Below are positions 34,014 through 41,917 of a stretch of DNA of 64,000 bases, in pieces. The position numbers and the translations under genes are program-made. Position 1 is the first letter of the stretch. Each line of letters begins with the position of its first letter. The notes beneath the pieces are model-generated. The model worked only from the letters and a program-made list of their open reading frames with translations. It did no database searches and had not been told where the DNA came from. This DNA comes from Tenacibaculum haliotis (GTDB taxonomy: Bacteria > Bacteroidota > Bacteroidia > Flavobacteriales > Flavobacteriaceae): NCBI RefSeq assembly GCF_025215075.1, contig NZ_JAOBTH010000029.1:372001-436000 (forward strand), given 5' to 3'.

Positions 34014-35411
34014 TTATTTCACTACATTTAAAACCCAGCTTGAAACAAGCTCTAATACTTTTGGTGAAATGGTTTGTTCTATTTTTCTATACTCATCCAT
34101 TCTCCCAGTTTCGCACTCTTGAAAAAAGTGATTCAAATTTTCTAATTCTACTATTTTATATGCTTTATTTCCTCCTTTAATTAATGCTTTTCGGATTCCT
34201 TCTTGATTTATCTTAGCATTTACCTGAGTATCTTTACTTCCATTTAAGGATAAAACTGGAATTTTTAATTTCTCAATTTCATCTGCTGGATTGTATTGTA
34301 AAAAGTAACGCGACCAAGGCTTTAAACTTGTTTTTAATTGATTTTTTATAAATGCATTAATATTTTTTTCTGGTACATTTAAAGACGTTAATATTGGTCG
34401 TATAAAGTTATTATAATGAGCCGTTAACTCTTTTTTAATTTCTGATGTGCTTTTATTAGACGTTACAATGGCAATGGCTTTTCTTGTGTTTTTTTCGTAA
34501 GCCACTTCATCTTTAACAGGAAACTGTCTTAATGTTTTAGACTGCATTACTGATAATTCTGTACCAGAAATACCAGTAGAAGCCAGCAACACCATAAAAG
34601 CAACATCTTTGGAATTATTAGCCGCTAAAGGTGCAATAATACCACCTTCACTATGACCAATTAAACCAATTTTTTTCGCATCAATATCCTTTCTTGTTTT
34701 TAAATAGGTAATAGCGCTCAATACATCTTTCGAAAAATCCTCAGTTGTTGCATTTCCAAAGTCTCCTGTAGATTTTCCGTGTCCACGATCATCAAAACGT
34801 AAAACACCAATGCCTTGTTTTGTTAAATGGTCTGAAAGTACTAAAAAAGGTTTGTGTCCCATAAAACTCTCGTCTCTATCCTGTGGGCCACTTCCGCTAA
34901 TTAAAATAACCACTGGAAATTTTCCATTTTTATTTGGTAAAGTTAGTGTACCTGCTAAAGATACCTTAGCTTCTTTATTATTAAAAACTACTACTTCTTC
35001 ATAATAAGGATAAGGTTTAACAGGTTCTTGTGGCCTTTTTGAATCTTCAATTTTTATGGCTCCTTTTTTTAAATGTAAGGCCATCTCTATTCCACCTTCT
35101 TTATAAGTTCCTTCAAATTGTTTTGCTTCTTTATTATAAATACCTTCATAATACATTCCAACATTAGAACCATTAATTATTAACTTCTCATTTACAAAAG
35201 TTGTTTTTGTAGGTTTAATACCCGAAACTCTAAATGTAGGAACACTCATTGTGGTTGAATAGGTGTTATTGTGTTGTGTTATGTTAAAAACGAATGTGAT
35301 TTCTTTAGTTCCTCTTTTTGCTATTCCGTTCCAAGTTCCCGAAACGTCTTGCGAAAACACACTTGTAATTGTTACCGTAATAAAAAATATAATTGCAATA
35401 AATAGTCTCAT
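34014..35411 (-). CDS. Secreted alpha/beta hydrolase, S9-like esterase
   Basis: A 465-residue exported enzyme. Start at the ATG at 35411 (MRLFIAIIFFITVTITSVFSQ) to give a clean signal peptide; 12 further in-frame codons upstream are ignored. Residues ~22-130 form a beta-rich N-terminal domain (GTWNGIAKRGTKEITFVFNITQ). The catalytic domain shows VILISGSGPQDRDESFMGHKPF (oxyanion), LRFDDRGHGKSTGDFG, IGLIGHSEGGIIAPLAA (nucleophile Ser), LSLNGSKDTQVN (Asp) and LENLNHFFQECE (His). Typical of bacterial dienelactone-hydrolase/S9-like peptidases or esterases. Monocistronic. Confidence 0.88.
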   Translation of the reverse strand: MRLFIAIIFFITVTITSVFSQDVSGTWNGIAKRGTKEITFVFNITQHNNTYSTTMSVPTFRVSGIKPTKTTFVNEKLIINGSNVGMYYEGIYNKEAKQFEGTYKEGGIEMALHLKKGAIKIEDSKRPQEPVKPYPYYEEVVVFNNKEAKVSLAGTLTLPNKNGKFPVVILISGSGPQDRDESFMGHKPFLVLSDHLTKQGIGVLRFDDRGHGKSTGDFGNATTEDFSKDVLSAITYLKTRKDIDAKKIGLIGHSEGGIIAPLAANNSKDVAFMVLLASTGISGTELSVMQSKTLRQFPVKDEVAYEKNTRKAIAIVTSNKSTSEIKKELTAHYNNFIRPILTSLNVPEKNINAFIKNQLKTSLKPWSRYFLQYNPADEIEKLKIPVLSLNGSKDTQVNAKINQEGIRKALIKGGNKAYKIVELENLNHFFQECETGRMDEYRKIEQTISPKVLELVSSWVLNVVK

Positions 35412-35497
35412 AATTGTTAAGTTTTTGAATGTAATTATCCTAGCCAAGTATAATTTAGCTGTGATATGTTTAAAAAATAATTTTGTTTTTTTTGAAA

Positions 35498-35524
35498 AAG
35501 ATAGCTTTACTTTAATACTATCTT
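35498..35524 (-). terminator. Terminator of small Gly-zipper membrane protein gene
   Basis: AAGATAG/CTATCTT stem, 13-base loop, followed on the minus strand by TTTCAAAAAAAA; it overlaps the stop codon of the gene at 35523. Confidence 0.6.
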
Positions 35525-35975
35525 AAAGTATCTTTCCTGCTGCTTTTACTTGTGTATCTTTTTGTTTACCCATAATTGAGCCAACAAGCATTCCGCCAAT
35601 TAATCCTAAAGAAATCCCTAAAGAGCGTTCTAAATTTGATAAAATAGCAATTCCAAATAAAAATCCGAATGACAAACCTAAACCCATGTATCTGTTCGTG
35701 TAATATCCTTTAGGTGTTAATGAAAATGTTTCTTTTAAATAGTTTTCGAAAGTATTAAGCGCAGTTTTAAAATACTTTTTTTTATTCTGCGGATTTGAAG
35801 CCAACTTTAAATTTGCTAGTTTATTTTCTATCGATTTTATTTCTTCATCTGAAAAAGTTCTTTCTTTTAATTTTGATAAAATATGAAGAAACTTTTCATA
35901 AATTTTAATTTCTGATTTGTTGGAAGATTTGACAGATAAATTTTCTAAAAAAATTGAAGCTTCTTGAATAGTCAT
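35523..35975 (-). CDS. Small protein with glycine-rich membrane hairpin
   Basis: A 150-residue protein of unknown function. Residues 1-90 are charged and helical (DEEIKSIENKLANLKLASNPQNKKKYFKTALNTFENYLKETF); the C-terminal part has two glycine-rich membrane segments (YMGLGLSFGFLFGIAIL and LGISLGLIGGMLVGSIMG), a glycine-zipper-like hairpin, ending in a Lys-rich tail. No motif identifies a function. Single gene between the secreted hydrolase and the sigma-factor operon. Confidence 0.65.
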   Translation of the reverse strand: MTIQEASIFLENLSVKSSNKSEIKIYEKFLHILSKLKERTFSDEEIKSIENKLANLKLASNPQNKKKYFKTALNTFENYLKETFSLTPKGYYTNRYMGLGLSFGFLFGIAILSNLERSLGISLGLIGGMLVGSIMGKQKDTQVKAAGKIL

Positions 35976-36047
35976 AATAATTAATGTTTTCTTAATTAGT
36001 GGCTTAAAACAAAATTTATTACAGGAGATCGTAATTATTTTTTCGTT

Positions 36048-36704
36048 TTAACTATTTAAATGTTCCATATCTGCTAATAATTGTTCTAGTTTTTTAAACA
36101 CTCTTCCGTACACCAGATTTAAATCCCACTTATAAATTCTACCACCAAAGGTAGCTAGCAGAATTAAAATAATAATTACAATTACGATTCCTAATAAAGG
36201 TATTCCGAACACAAGATAAACATCTGGAAAACCATAAACGATTTCGTTTACCAATCTTTTTCCTAAAAACATACCATCGGCGTCTTTAAACCAAAATCCG
36301 ATAACGAATGACATAAATATGATTGGATATAAAAAGGCAGCTATTTTTTCGTTTATTCTTATTTGTTTATTTATCCAACTATTAAACGTTTTTAAGTACT
36401 CATAACTACTAACACCTTTATTTATTTCTTCTAACTCGTTTAATAATTTTTTATTTATAACTACGAGTATACTAAGTGCCATAAAAAAAATAATACCCAT
36501 TAACGGAATGCCTATAAAAAAAGATATTATTAAAAATAGTGATGAAAAAACAATAATTGCAATCAAGTTTATCTTAAACATTCTTTTAAACTTATCAATA
36601 ATATGAATTGATTTTTGATTGTAAAGGTTATTTATTTTTGGAGCTATTAATGCATCTTTTTTAAGAAACCCTTCTTTCCAAATATTTTCAATTGATTTTT
36701 CCAT
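36048..36704 (-). CDS. Membrane protein, putative partner of ECF sigma factor
   Basis: A 218-residue protein whose start overlaps the sigma-factor gene by 17 bp. A soluble N-terminus, two adjacent membrane helices (LIAIIVFSSLFLIISFFIGIPLMGIIFFMALSILVVI, residues ~45-85), a Glu-rich linker, then two more helices (IAAFLYPIIFMSFVIGFWF and YLVFGIPLLGIVIVIIILILLATF). Genes in this position after an ECF sigma factor commonly encode an anti-sigma factor, but no zinc-binding anti-sigma motif is visible, so that role is only suggested by context. Confidence 0.65.
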   Translation of the reverse strand: MEKSIENIWKEGFLKKDALIAPKINNLYNQKSIHIIDKFKRMFKINLIAIIVFSSLFLIISFFIGIPLMGIIFFMALSILVVINKKLLNELEEINKGVSSYEYLKTFNSWINKQIRINEKIAAFLYPIIFMSFVIGFWFKDADGMFLGKRLVNEIVYGFPDVYLVFGIPLLGIVIVIIILILLATFGGRIYKWDLNLVYGRVFKKLEQLLADMEHLNS

Positions 36705-37179
36705 CTAATATCTTTTTTAAGCGTTCTTTTATTCTTTTAATTCTAACACCAATATTATTGGTTGTTGTTCCCATAATTTCGGCAATTTCTTTATATGATT
36801 TTTCTTCTAAATACAATAAGATAACCCCTCTATCTATTTCAGATAATTGTCGTATTGCACGGTATAATTCATTTAGATTTTCATCAGAAAAAGCAAAATT
36901 ATCTTCCGTTAATTCATTCGGAAGTGCATCCGAAGTAAACTGATGTCCTTTCTTTTTGTCTTTCTTTAATAATGTCAAACAAACATTTAATGAAATTCGG
37001 TATACCCAAGTACTCCACTGCGATTCTTCACGAAAATTATCTTTGCTTCTCCAAATCTGTAAGCAAACTTCTTGATAATAATCTTCAAAATCTTCTTGCG
37101 AATTGGTGTACGCTCTGCATAGCTTTATAATAATGCCTGCATAAGGTAAAATTGATATGTTATAAAAATCGCTGCTCAA
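36688..37179 (-). CDS. ECF RNA polymerase sigma factor
   Basis: A 163-residue sigma-70-family factor. Region 2 is AYTNSQEDFEDYYQEVCLQIWRSKDNFREESQWSTWVYRISLNVCLTLLKK (residues ~24-73) and region 4 is YRAIRQLSEIDRGVILLYLEEKSYKEIAEIMGTTTNNIGVRIKRIKERLKKIL (~107-160). The only in-frame start that keeps region 2 intact is a TTG at 37179 (MSSDFYNISILPYAGIIIK), since no ATG occurs near. It leads a two-gene operon with the membrane protein at 36048-36704 and is divergent from a Crp/Fnr regulator. Confidence 0.88.
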   Translation of the reverse strand: MSSDFYNISILPYAGIIIKLCRAYTNSQEDFEDYYQEVCLQIWRSKDNFREESQWSTWVYRISLNVCLTLLKKDKKKGHQFTSDALPNELTEDNFAFSDENLNELYRAIRQLSEIDRGVILLYLEEKSYKEIAEIMGTTTNNIGVRIKRIKERLKKILDGKIN

Positions 37180-37303
37180 TGTTAGGTTTTATAGGTTAGT
37201 GGCTACTTTTTAAATTTATTACAGCCATTTGTAAAAATATATTTTACAATCTCATTATTACTTTCTTTTCTATGCTATCTTTACTTTTTTTTAATTGAAA
37301 ACA

Positions 37304-37888
37304 ATGCACACTACATCCTTATTAAGTTACATCAATAAATATATCGATTTAACTTCGGATGAAGAAGCTTTGTTACTTTCTAAAATAGTTCGCAGAAAAT
37401 ATCTTAAAGATCAATATATTGTACAACAAGGTGATGTTTGTAAAACAGAATGTTTTATTTTATCTGGATGTACCAAAACTTTTTATGTTGATGATGAAGG
37501 GCAAGAACATATTGTAATGTTTGCTATTGAAGATTGGTGGACCTCTGATATGGGTAGTTTTATAACCCAAACCCCTGCCGATTATAATATACAATGTATT
37601 GAAAATACTGAACTTTTTCAGATTTCTTACGATATTATTGAAGAACTTTATATCGAAATTCCAAAGTTAGAACGGTTTTTTAGAAAAATCATTGAACGCT
37701 CCTTAGTCGCTTCACAAAAACGTATTGTTAGTAACTTTAGTCTTACCGCAAAAGAAAGATACCTTCTCTTTAAAGAAACCTATCCTAAAATAGAACAACG
37801 TGTTCCGCAATATATGATTGCTTCTTATTTAGGAATCACCAAAGAATTTTTAAGTAAAATTAAAAGTCAGCTTATTCAAAATCAATAA
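37304..37888 (+). CDS. Crp/Fnr-family regulator (copy 1)
   Basis: A 194-residue transcription factor with an N-terminal cyclic-nucleotide-binding-like beta-barrel (YIVQQGDVCKTECFILSGCTKTFYVDDEGQEHIVMFAIEDWWTSDMGSFITQTPADYNIQCIENTELFQI) and a C-terminal winged helix (YLLFKETYPKIEQRVPQYMIASYLGITKEFLSKIKSQL). The ATG at 37304 is chosen over a TTG three codons earlier. A TATCTTTA -7-like element lies at 37276-37283. It heads a SnoaL/YceI/DJ-1 gene group and is a close paralog of the regulator at 42782 (shared VPQYMIASYL). No Cys cluster, so not an Fe-S oxygen sensor of the FNR type. Confidence 0.88.
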   Translation: MHTTSLLSYINKYIDLTSDEEALLLSKIVRRKYLKDQYIVQQGDVCKTECFILSGCTKTFYVDDEGQEHIVMFAIEDWWTSDMGSFITQTPADYNIQCIENTELFQISYDIIEELYIEIPKLERFFRKIIERSLVASQKRIVSNFSLTAKERYLLFKETYPKIEQRVPQYMIASYLGITKEFLSKIKSQLIQNQ

Positions 37889-37908
37889 ATGTTAATCTAG
37901 TTTAACAT
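37889..37908. promoter_or_regulatory. Candidate Crp/Fnr operator (palindrome)
   Basis: ATGTTAA-TCTAGT-TTAACAT, a perfect 7-6-7 palindrome just after the regulator stop codon and centred about 65 bases before the predicted start of the SnoaL-YceI-DJ-1 transcript (weak -7 GACATTTG, 37951-37958). No T-run follows, so a terminator is less likely. Confidence 0.5.
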
Positions 37909-37983
37909 CATTTCATAAACTACTTCATTTTCTAAAAATGTTTTGTTTTAGACATTTGTATCATCATATTTAAAACACAAAAG

Positions 37984-38337
37984 ATGAATACATTATTAGA
38001 AAAAATTAGCACAATTAACGATATGATTTTACAAGGAAAAGCCTTAAAAGCTTTTGATGAATTTTATCATAACGATGTTGTAATGCAAGAAAACGACAAC
38101 CCAATTGTTAAAGGAAAAGCAGCTAACAGACAACGCGAAGAAGAATTTTTTGCTGCAATTACCGATTTTAGAGGTGCACAACCTTTAAAAGTAACTATCG
38201 GCGAAAACACCACCATGGTTGAATGGCATTTTGATTATACTCACAAAGATTGGGGAATTAGAAACTACACCCAAGTTGCCGTACAAAACTGGAGGGACGG
38301 AAAAATAATTAAAGAAAAATTTTATTACGGAGCTTAG
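37984..38337 (+). CDS. SnoaL-like (NTF2-fold) protein
   Basis: A 117-residue cytosolic protein of the SnoaL/NTF2-like superfamily: an N-terminal helix pair (ISTINDMILQGKALKAFDEFYHNDVVMQENDNPIVKGKAANRQREEEFFAAITDF) followed by a curved sheet (TTMVEWHFDYTHKDWGIRNYTQVAVQNWRDGKIIKEKFYY). Such proteins can be small-molecule isomerases or binding proteins; no substrate can be assigned. First gene of a three-gene set with YceI- and DJ-1-like exported proteins, all downstream of a Crp/Fnr gene. Confidence 0.8.
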   Translation: MNTLLEKISTINDMILQGKALKAFDEFYHNDVVMQENDNPIVKGKAANRQREEEFFAAITDFRGAQPLKVTIGENTTMVEWHFDYTHKDWGIRNYTQVAVQNWRDGKIIKEKFYYGA

Positions 38338-38368
38338 ACTATAACACTAACAATTTAAAAAAAACAAA

Positions 38369-38947
38369 ATGAATAAATCAATAAAAAACATCGCAACTAT
38401 TGCCTTTATGGCTCTTTTAACTTTTTCTTTTACAACTATAAAAAAAGAAAGAAAGGAAATTAACGTTAATAAAAGTAATGTAATCTGGAAAGGCTACAAA
38501 GTTACCGGATCGCACCAAGGAACTATTGCAATAAAATCGGGTCATTTAAACTTTAATGACAATAAATTAACTGGAGGAGCATTTGTTATTAATATGTTAT
38601 CTATTAATAATACCGACTTAGACGGAGAATACAAAGGTAAATTGGAAGGGCATTTAAAATCAGATGATTTTTTTGGAGTTAAAAAATTTCCAACAGCAAC
38701 TTTAAAGTTTAAAAAGGTAAAAAGTATTGGAAAAAATGCTTACAAAGTTACTGGAGATCTTACTATTAAAGGAAAAACAAACTCTGTTAAATTTACACTT
38801 TCTGTTTATGGAAATAAAGCTAGTGTATCTTTAAAAATTGATCGCTCAAAATTTAATGTGAAATACGGTTCTACAAGTTTTTTCGATAATTTAAAAGACA
38901 AAGCTATTTACGATGAATTTGATTTAGTTGCAGATTTAGAATTTTAA
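38369..38947 (+). CDS. YceI-family exported protein
   Basis: A 192-residue periplasmic lipocalin-like protein. Signal peptide (residues ~1-25, IATIAFMALLTFSFTTIKKE) and the YceI barrel: NVNKSNVIWKGYKVTGSHQGTIAIKSGHLNF, LEGHLKSDDFFGVKKFPTATLKFKKV, YKVTGDLTIKGKTNSVKFTLSVY and a terminal FDLVADLEF. YceI proteins bind long isoprenoid-type lipids in the barrel. Only 31 bp follow the SnoaL gene and 3 bp precede the DJ-1 lipoprotein, so this is one operon. Confidence 0.88.
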   Translation: MNKSIKNIATIAFMALLTFSFTTIKKERKEINVNKSNVIWKGYKVTGSHQGTIAIKSGHLNFNDNKLTGGAFVINMLSINNTDLDGEYKGKLEGHLKSDDFFGVKKFPTATLKFKKVKSIGKNAYKVTGDLTIKGKTNSVKFTLSVYGNKASVSLKIDRSKFNVKYGSTSFFDNLKDKAIYDEFDLVADLEF

Positions 38948-38950
38948 ACT

Positions 38951-39694
38951 ATGAAACAATTCGGAATACTCATATTACTTTGCAGTATCGTTTTAAGTAG
39001 CTGTAACCTAAATAAAAAAACAGCTATTGTTAATTCGAACACAACTGAAGTACATGTTGATACTTTAACAAAACACTTAAAACCATTTAAATCTGAATTA
39101 CCTACCATTGGTCTTTTAATTTATAGCGGTGTGTTACAAACAGAAATAACAGCTCCTTCAGATGTTTTTGCAAAACATAGTCAAAACGGCAAACAACTTT
39201 TTAATGTAATTACAATTGCACAAACTAAAAATGCCATTACCACAGAAGAAGGTTTAAGAATTTTACCTGATTATACTTTTAATAACGTGCCAAAATTAAC
39301 TGCCTTAGTAGTTCCTAGTGGTTACGATATGTACTCACAAGTACGCAATGAAAAACTTGTAAATTTTATAATAGAAAAGAACAAGGAAACAACCTATACG
39401 GTAAGTAATTGCGGTGGCGCACAATTAATTGGAAAATCTGGTATTGCAGACGGTAAAAAGATTGTAACTTGGATTGGTGGTGGAACACAATTACAAAAGG
39501 ATTACCCTAATTTATTGGTACAAGACGATACTAAAATAGCTTATGTTGAAGATGGTAAATTTTTGTCATCAAACGGAAACTTAGTTAGTTATATTTCAGC
39601 ACTAAAATTAGTAGAAAAAATGAGTAGCCCTGAACATAGAAAATATGTTGAATCTTATTTATTCCTTGATCGTTTTAAAAACTGGAAAGAGTAA
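38951..39694 (+). CDS. DJ-1/PfpI-family lipoprotein
   Basis: A 247-residue protein combining a lipoprotein signal (ILILLCSIVLSSC, Cys near residue 17) with a DJ-1/PfpI (class I glutaminase-like) domain from ~50. The nucleophile-elbow sequence is TYTVSNCGGAQLIGKSGIADGKKIVTW, with the reactive Cys in NCGGA; an upstream Glu/Asp region APSDVFAKHSQNGKQLFNVITIA matches the family. DJ-1 proteins are normally cytoplasmic, acting on glyoxals, isonitriles or as chaperones, so an exported version is notable. Last gene of the SnoaL-YceI-DJ-1 operon, followed by a strong terminator. Confidence 0.82.
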   Translation: MKQFGILILLCSIVLSSCNLNKKTAIVNSNTTEVHVDTLTKHLKPFKSELPTIGLLIYSGVLQTEITAPSDVFAKHSQNGKQLFNVITIAQTKNAITTEEGLRILPDYTFNNVPKLTALVVPSGYDMYSQVRNEKLVNFIIEKNKETTYTVSNCGGAQLIGKSGIADGKKIVTWIGGGTQLQKDYPNLLVQDDTKIAYVEDGKFLSSNGNLVSYISALKLVEKMSSPEHRKYVESYLFLDRFKNWKE

Positions 39695-39704
39695 TTTTTT
39701 AATT

Positions 39705-39738
39705 AAAGAAACGCAAATATTATCGATTTGCGTTTCTT
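39705..39738. terminator. Convergent bidirectional terminator
   Basis: AAGAAACGCAAAT (39706-39718) and ATTTGCGTTTCTT (39726-39738), 13-bp arms, seven-base loop, between the DJ-1 gene and the convergent tetR-like gene. Confidence 0.88.
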
Positions 39739-39750
39739 ATTATATATATT

Positions 39751-40332
39751 TTAATTCAATAAACTTAAAGCTAAATTCATTGAGCTTATTAATTCTTTTT
39801 TATCAGGGTTAATTTTAGAAACTACTCGAAGTCCACTATAAATAGTAAATAATAGAGATGCTAATATTTTTAAATCTTGATTAGATTTTAATTGCCCTGC
39901 ATCCTTTCCTTTTTTTAAAAAATCAAAAAATACTGTTTCTAATTCTTTTTTATTTTCTTCTAATACTTTAAGAATTTTTGGGTCTCCAGGTACCAATTCT
40001 GTTGTTGTATTTACTACAAAACAACCTTTTTTATCAGCATCACAAATTGCCTCATCAATGGCTATTTCAAATAATTTAGAAAATGCTTCTTTTACATTTT
40101 CATGATTTTTAAAAAATTGTCTTAAACCTTCAATTCCTGTTTTTCTGTAATACTGAAACGCTTTTTTAAATAACGTATCCTTATCACCAAAAGTACTGTA
40201 CAAACTAGCTCTGTTAATACCTAAATGGCTCACTAAATCATTAATTGAAGTTGCAGCATATCCTTGTTTCCAAAACAAATTCATTGCTTTGATTAAAACT
40301 TCATTCTCATCAAATAACTTAACTCTTGGCAT
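39751..40332 (-). CDS. TetR/AcrR-family transcriptional regulator
   Basis: A 193-residue repressor. Start at the ATG at 40332 (MPRVKLFDENEVLIKAMNLFW); twenty further codons upstream run through its promoter and operator and are rejected. The helix-turn-helix is GYAATSINDLVSHLGINRASLYSTFGDKDTLFKKAFQYY (residues ~20-58); the C-terminal ligand domain contains CDADKKGCFVVNTTTEL, typical of the group that controls SDR or oxidoreductase genes. It lies directly downstream of such an SDR gene and both promoters carry the same palindrome, which supports autoregulation and control of the neighbour. Confidence 0.9.
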   Translation of the reverse strand: MPRVKLFDENEVLIKAMNLFWKQGYAATSINDLVSHLGINRASLYSTFGDKDTLFKKAFQYYRKTGIEGLRQFFKNHENVKEAFSKLFEIAIDEAICDADKKGCFVVNTTTELVPGDPKILKVLEENKKELETVFFDFLKKGKDAGQLKSNQDLKILASLLFTIYSGLRVVSKINPDKKELISSMNLALSLLN

Positions 40333-40343
40333 ATATAAAAAAT

Positions 40344-40373
40344 GTGGAAGCGTAAAACACTTCCACAAAGATA
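40344..40373 (-). promoter_or_regulatory. tetR-like promoter and start-site inverted repeat
   Basis: Minus strand 40373-40366 reads TATCTTTG, a perfect -7 element. Immediately downstream GTGGAAG (40344-40350) and CTTCCAC (40360-40366) form an inverted repeat over the start site. Confidence 0.6.
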
Positions 40374-40379
40374 AAATTA

Positions 40380-40397
40380 TTGGAATCATCATTCCAA
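40380..40397. promoter_or_regulatory. TetR operator candidate O3
   Basis: TTGGAAT-CATC-ATTCCAA, perfect 7-4-7 palindrome just upstream of the -7 element of the regulator gene; same core as the two sites at the SDR promoter. Confidence 0.65.
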
Positions 40398-40413
40398 AAA
40401 ATAATAAAAAAAT

Positions 40414-41160
40414 TTAACTCACTAGCGGATTTACATTCGTTCCACCATCAATATTATATTCACTTCCTGTAATAAATGATGCGTCGTCACTTGCTAAAAA
40501 CGATACTAATTTGGCAACATCTTCTGGTTGACCAAATCGCTTTAAAGGTATGCGATTTTGCAAGGTTGCTGCAAAACCGTTTAATTGCTCCTCTGGCATG
40601 CCTGTTTTTCCAAAAATTGGCGTTGCTATTGGCCCTGGATTTACCGAATTAATTCTGATTTTTCTTGGTGCTAACTCAGTAGCTGCCGTTCGTGTGTATG
40701 AATTTAATGCTGCTTTTGACGCTGCATAAATTGCAGTATTTGGCATACCTGTATAGGCATTTATTGATGACAAATTTATAATTGATGCCCCATCATTTAA
40801 AATAGGTAAAAACTTTTCAGTAGTAAAAACGGCTCCTTTAAAATTAATTCCTATTTGATGATCAAACATTTCTTCTGTTATTTGTCCAACTGGTGCCGGA
40901 GCAAAAATACCTGCATTTACAAATAGCACATCTACTTTATTAAAATCGTTTTTTACTGATGCCACTAAGCTATCAATAGCGTTTACATCTGCAACAATTC
41001 CTTTTACTCCTAATTCTTGCGCTGCTGTTGCTACTTTTTCGGCATTTCTTCCTGTAATAATTACGGTAGCACCTTTGCTTTTTAATTCTTTAGCAGACGC
41101 ATAACCAATACCACTATTTCCACCAGTTACTACAGCTACTTTTCCATTTAAATTACTCAT
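40414..41160 (-). CDS. Short-chain dehydrogenase/reductase
   Basis: A 248-residue NAD(P)-dependent oxidoreductase of the classical SDR type. Cofactor motif VTGGNSGIGYASAKEL (TGxxxGIG, residues 11-26), FVNAGIFAPAPVG (NAG), catalytic Ser in IINLSSINAYTGMPNTAIYAASKAAL with YxxxK intact, and IRINSVNPGPIATPIFGK. C-terminal DDASFITGSEYNIDGGTNVNPL is standard. Substrate unknown. Its promoter (41220-41213) is bracketed by two copies of the palindrome also found before the adjacent TetR-type gene, so it is probably repressed by that regulator. Confidence 0.93.
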   Translation of the reverse strand: MSNLNGKVAVVTGGNSGIGYASAKELKSKGATVIITGRNAEKVATAAQELGVKGIVADVNAIDSLVASVKNDFNKVDVLFVNAGIFAPAPVGQITEEMFDHQIGINFKGAVFTTEKFLPILNDGASIINLSSINAYTGMPNTAIYAASKAALNSYTRTAATELAPRKIRINSVNPGPIATPIFGKTGMPEEQLNGFAATLQNRIPLKRFGQPEDVAKLVSFLASDDASFITGSEYNIDGGTNVNPLVS

Positions 41161-41193
41161 AATTTCTATTTTTTTTATGTTTTAAACAATACC

Positions 41194-41207
41194 AGAACAA
41201 TCGTTCC
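41194..41207. promoter_or_regulatory. TetR operator candidate O1
   Basis: AGAAC-AATC-GTTCC, at the transcription start side of the SDR promoter. Confidence 0.65.
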
Positions 41208-41212
41208 GTTTG

Positions 41213-41220
41213 CAAATATA
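41213..41220 (-). promoter_or_regulatory. -7 promoter element of the SDR gene
   Basis: Minus strand TATATTTG, exact TAnnTTTG, between the two palindromes O1 and O2. Confidence 0.65.
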
Positions 41221-41228
41221 TAGATAAC

Positions 41229-41242
41229 AGAATGATTGTTCC
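41229..41242. promoter_or_regulatory. TetR operator candidate O2
   Basis: AGAAT-GATT-GTTCC (complement GGAAC-AATC-ATTCT), between the -33 and -7 regions of the SDR promoter. Confidence 0.65.
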
Positions 41243-41303
41243 AAATAAAATAGTTAATTTTTCAAAAGTAAAAACCTGTATTATTTTTTACTTTTGAAAA
41301 CCT

Positions 41304-41311
41304 AAATTTGC
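41304..41311 (+). promoter_or_regulatory. -7 promoter element of Crp/Fnr copy 2
   Basis: TAAATTTG, exact consensus, about 30 bases before the ATG at 41342. Confidence 0.6.
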
Positions 41312-41341
41312 TACATTGAAAACTTAAGAAGAACAGTATCT

Positions 41342-41917
41342 ATGAGTGATTTTAACGAAATATCTAATTTTTTTGAAACAGAATATCCTTTAAATCAAAA
41401 TGGATTAAAAGAGTTGCTTTGTTTATTTAAAAAAGAAACTATAAAAAAAGGTACACAAATATTAAAAGCTGACACTGAAGAAAAACAACTTCGTTTTTTA
41501 AATTCTGGCGTTATAAGAGAGTATTTTGCTACTTCAGAAAAAGAAACGAACATTAATTTTTATACCAAACCACAATTTATTACCGATTTATCTTCGTTTA
41601 ATAACGATTTAAAAACCAAAAAAAATCAAGAAACATTAACTGAAGTAACACTTCTTGTTGTTGATAAAAATGCGTTTGGAGATCTCTTAAAAAAATATGA
41701 ATGTGGAAAGTCTTTTATCGATTTATCTTTTCAAAAATTATTAAAACACAAAGAGCTTTTAGAATATAACAGAATTACTAAAACTGCTGATGAGCTTTAT
41801 AAAGAATTGTTTATTTACAAGCCAGATTGGTTAGAAAAAATTCCACAATATCACATCGCTTCTTATCTAAATATTTCTCCAGAAACCTTAAGCAGAATAC
41901 GAAAACGCATTTCTTGA
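41342..41917 (+). CDS. Crp/Fnr-family regulator (copy 2)
   Basis: A 191-residue regulator: sensor barrel (KETIKKGTQILKADTEEKQLRFLNSGVIREYFATSEKETNINFYTKPQFITDLSSF) and C-terminal winged helix (YKPDWLEKIPQYHIASYLNISPETLSRIRKRIS). More diverged than copies 1 and 3. No Fe-S Cys cluster and no evident cAMP-site Arg/Ser pair. Its stop codon lies inside a perfect FNR-type palindrome (TTGAT-N4-ATCAA, 41914-41927) placed at an activator position before the next gene, an MBL hydrolase, so this hydrolase is the probable target. Confidence 0.87.
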   Translation: MSDFNEISNFFETEYPLNQNGLKELLCLFKKETIKKGTQILKADTEEKQLRFLNSGVIREYFATSEKETNINFYTKPQFITDLSSFNNDLKTKKNQETLTEVTLLVVDKNAFGDLLKKYECGKSFIDLSFQKLLKHKELLEYNRITKTADELYKELFIYKPDWLEKIPQYHIASYLNISPETLSRIRKRIS

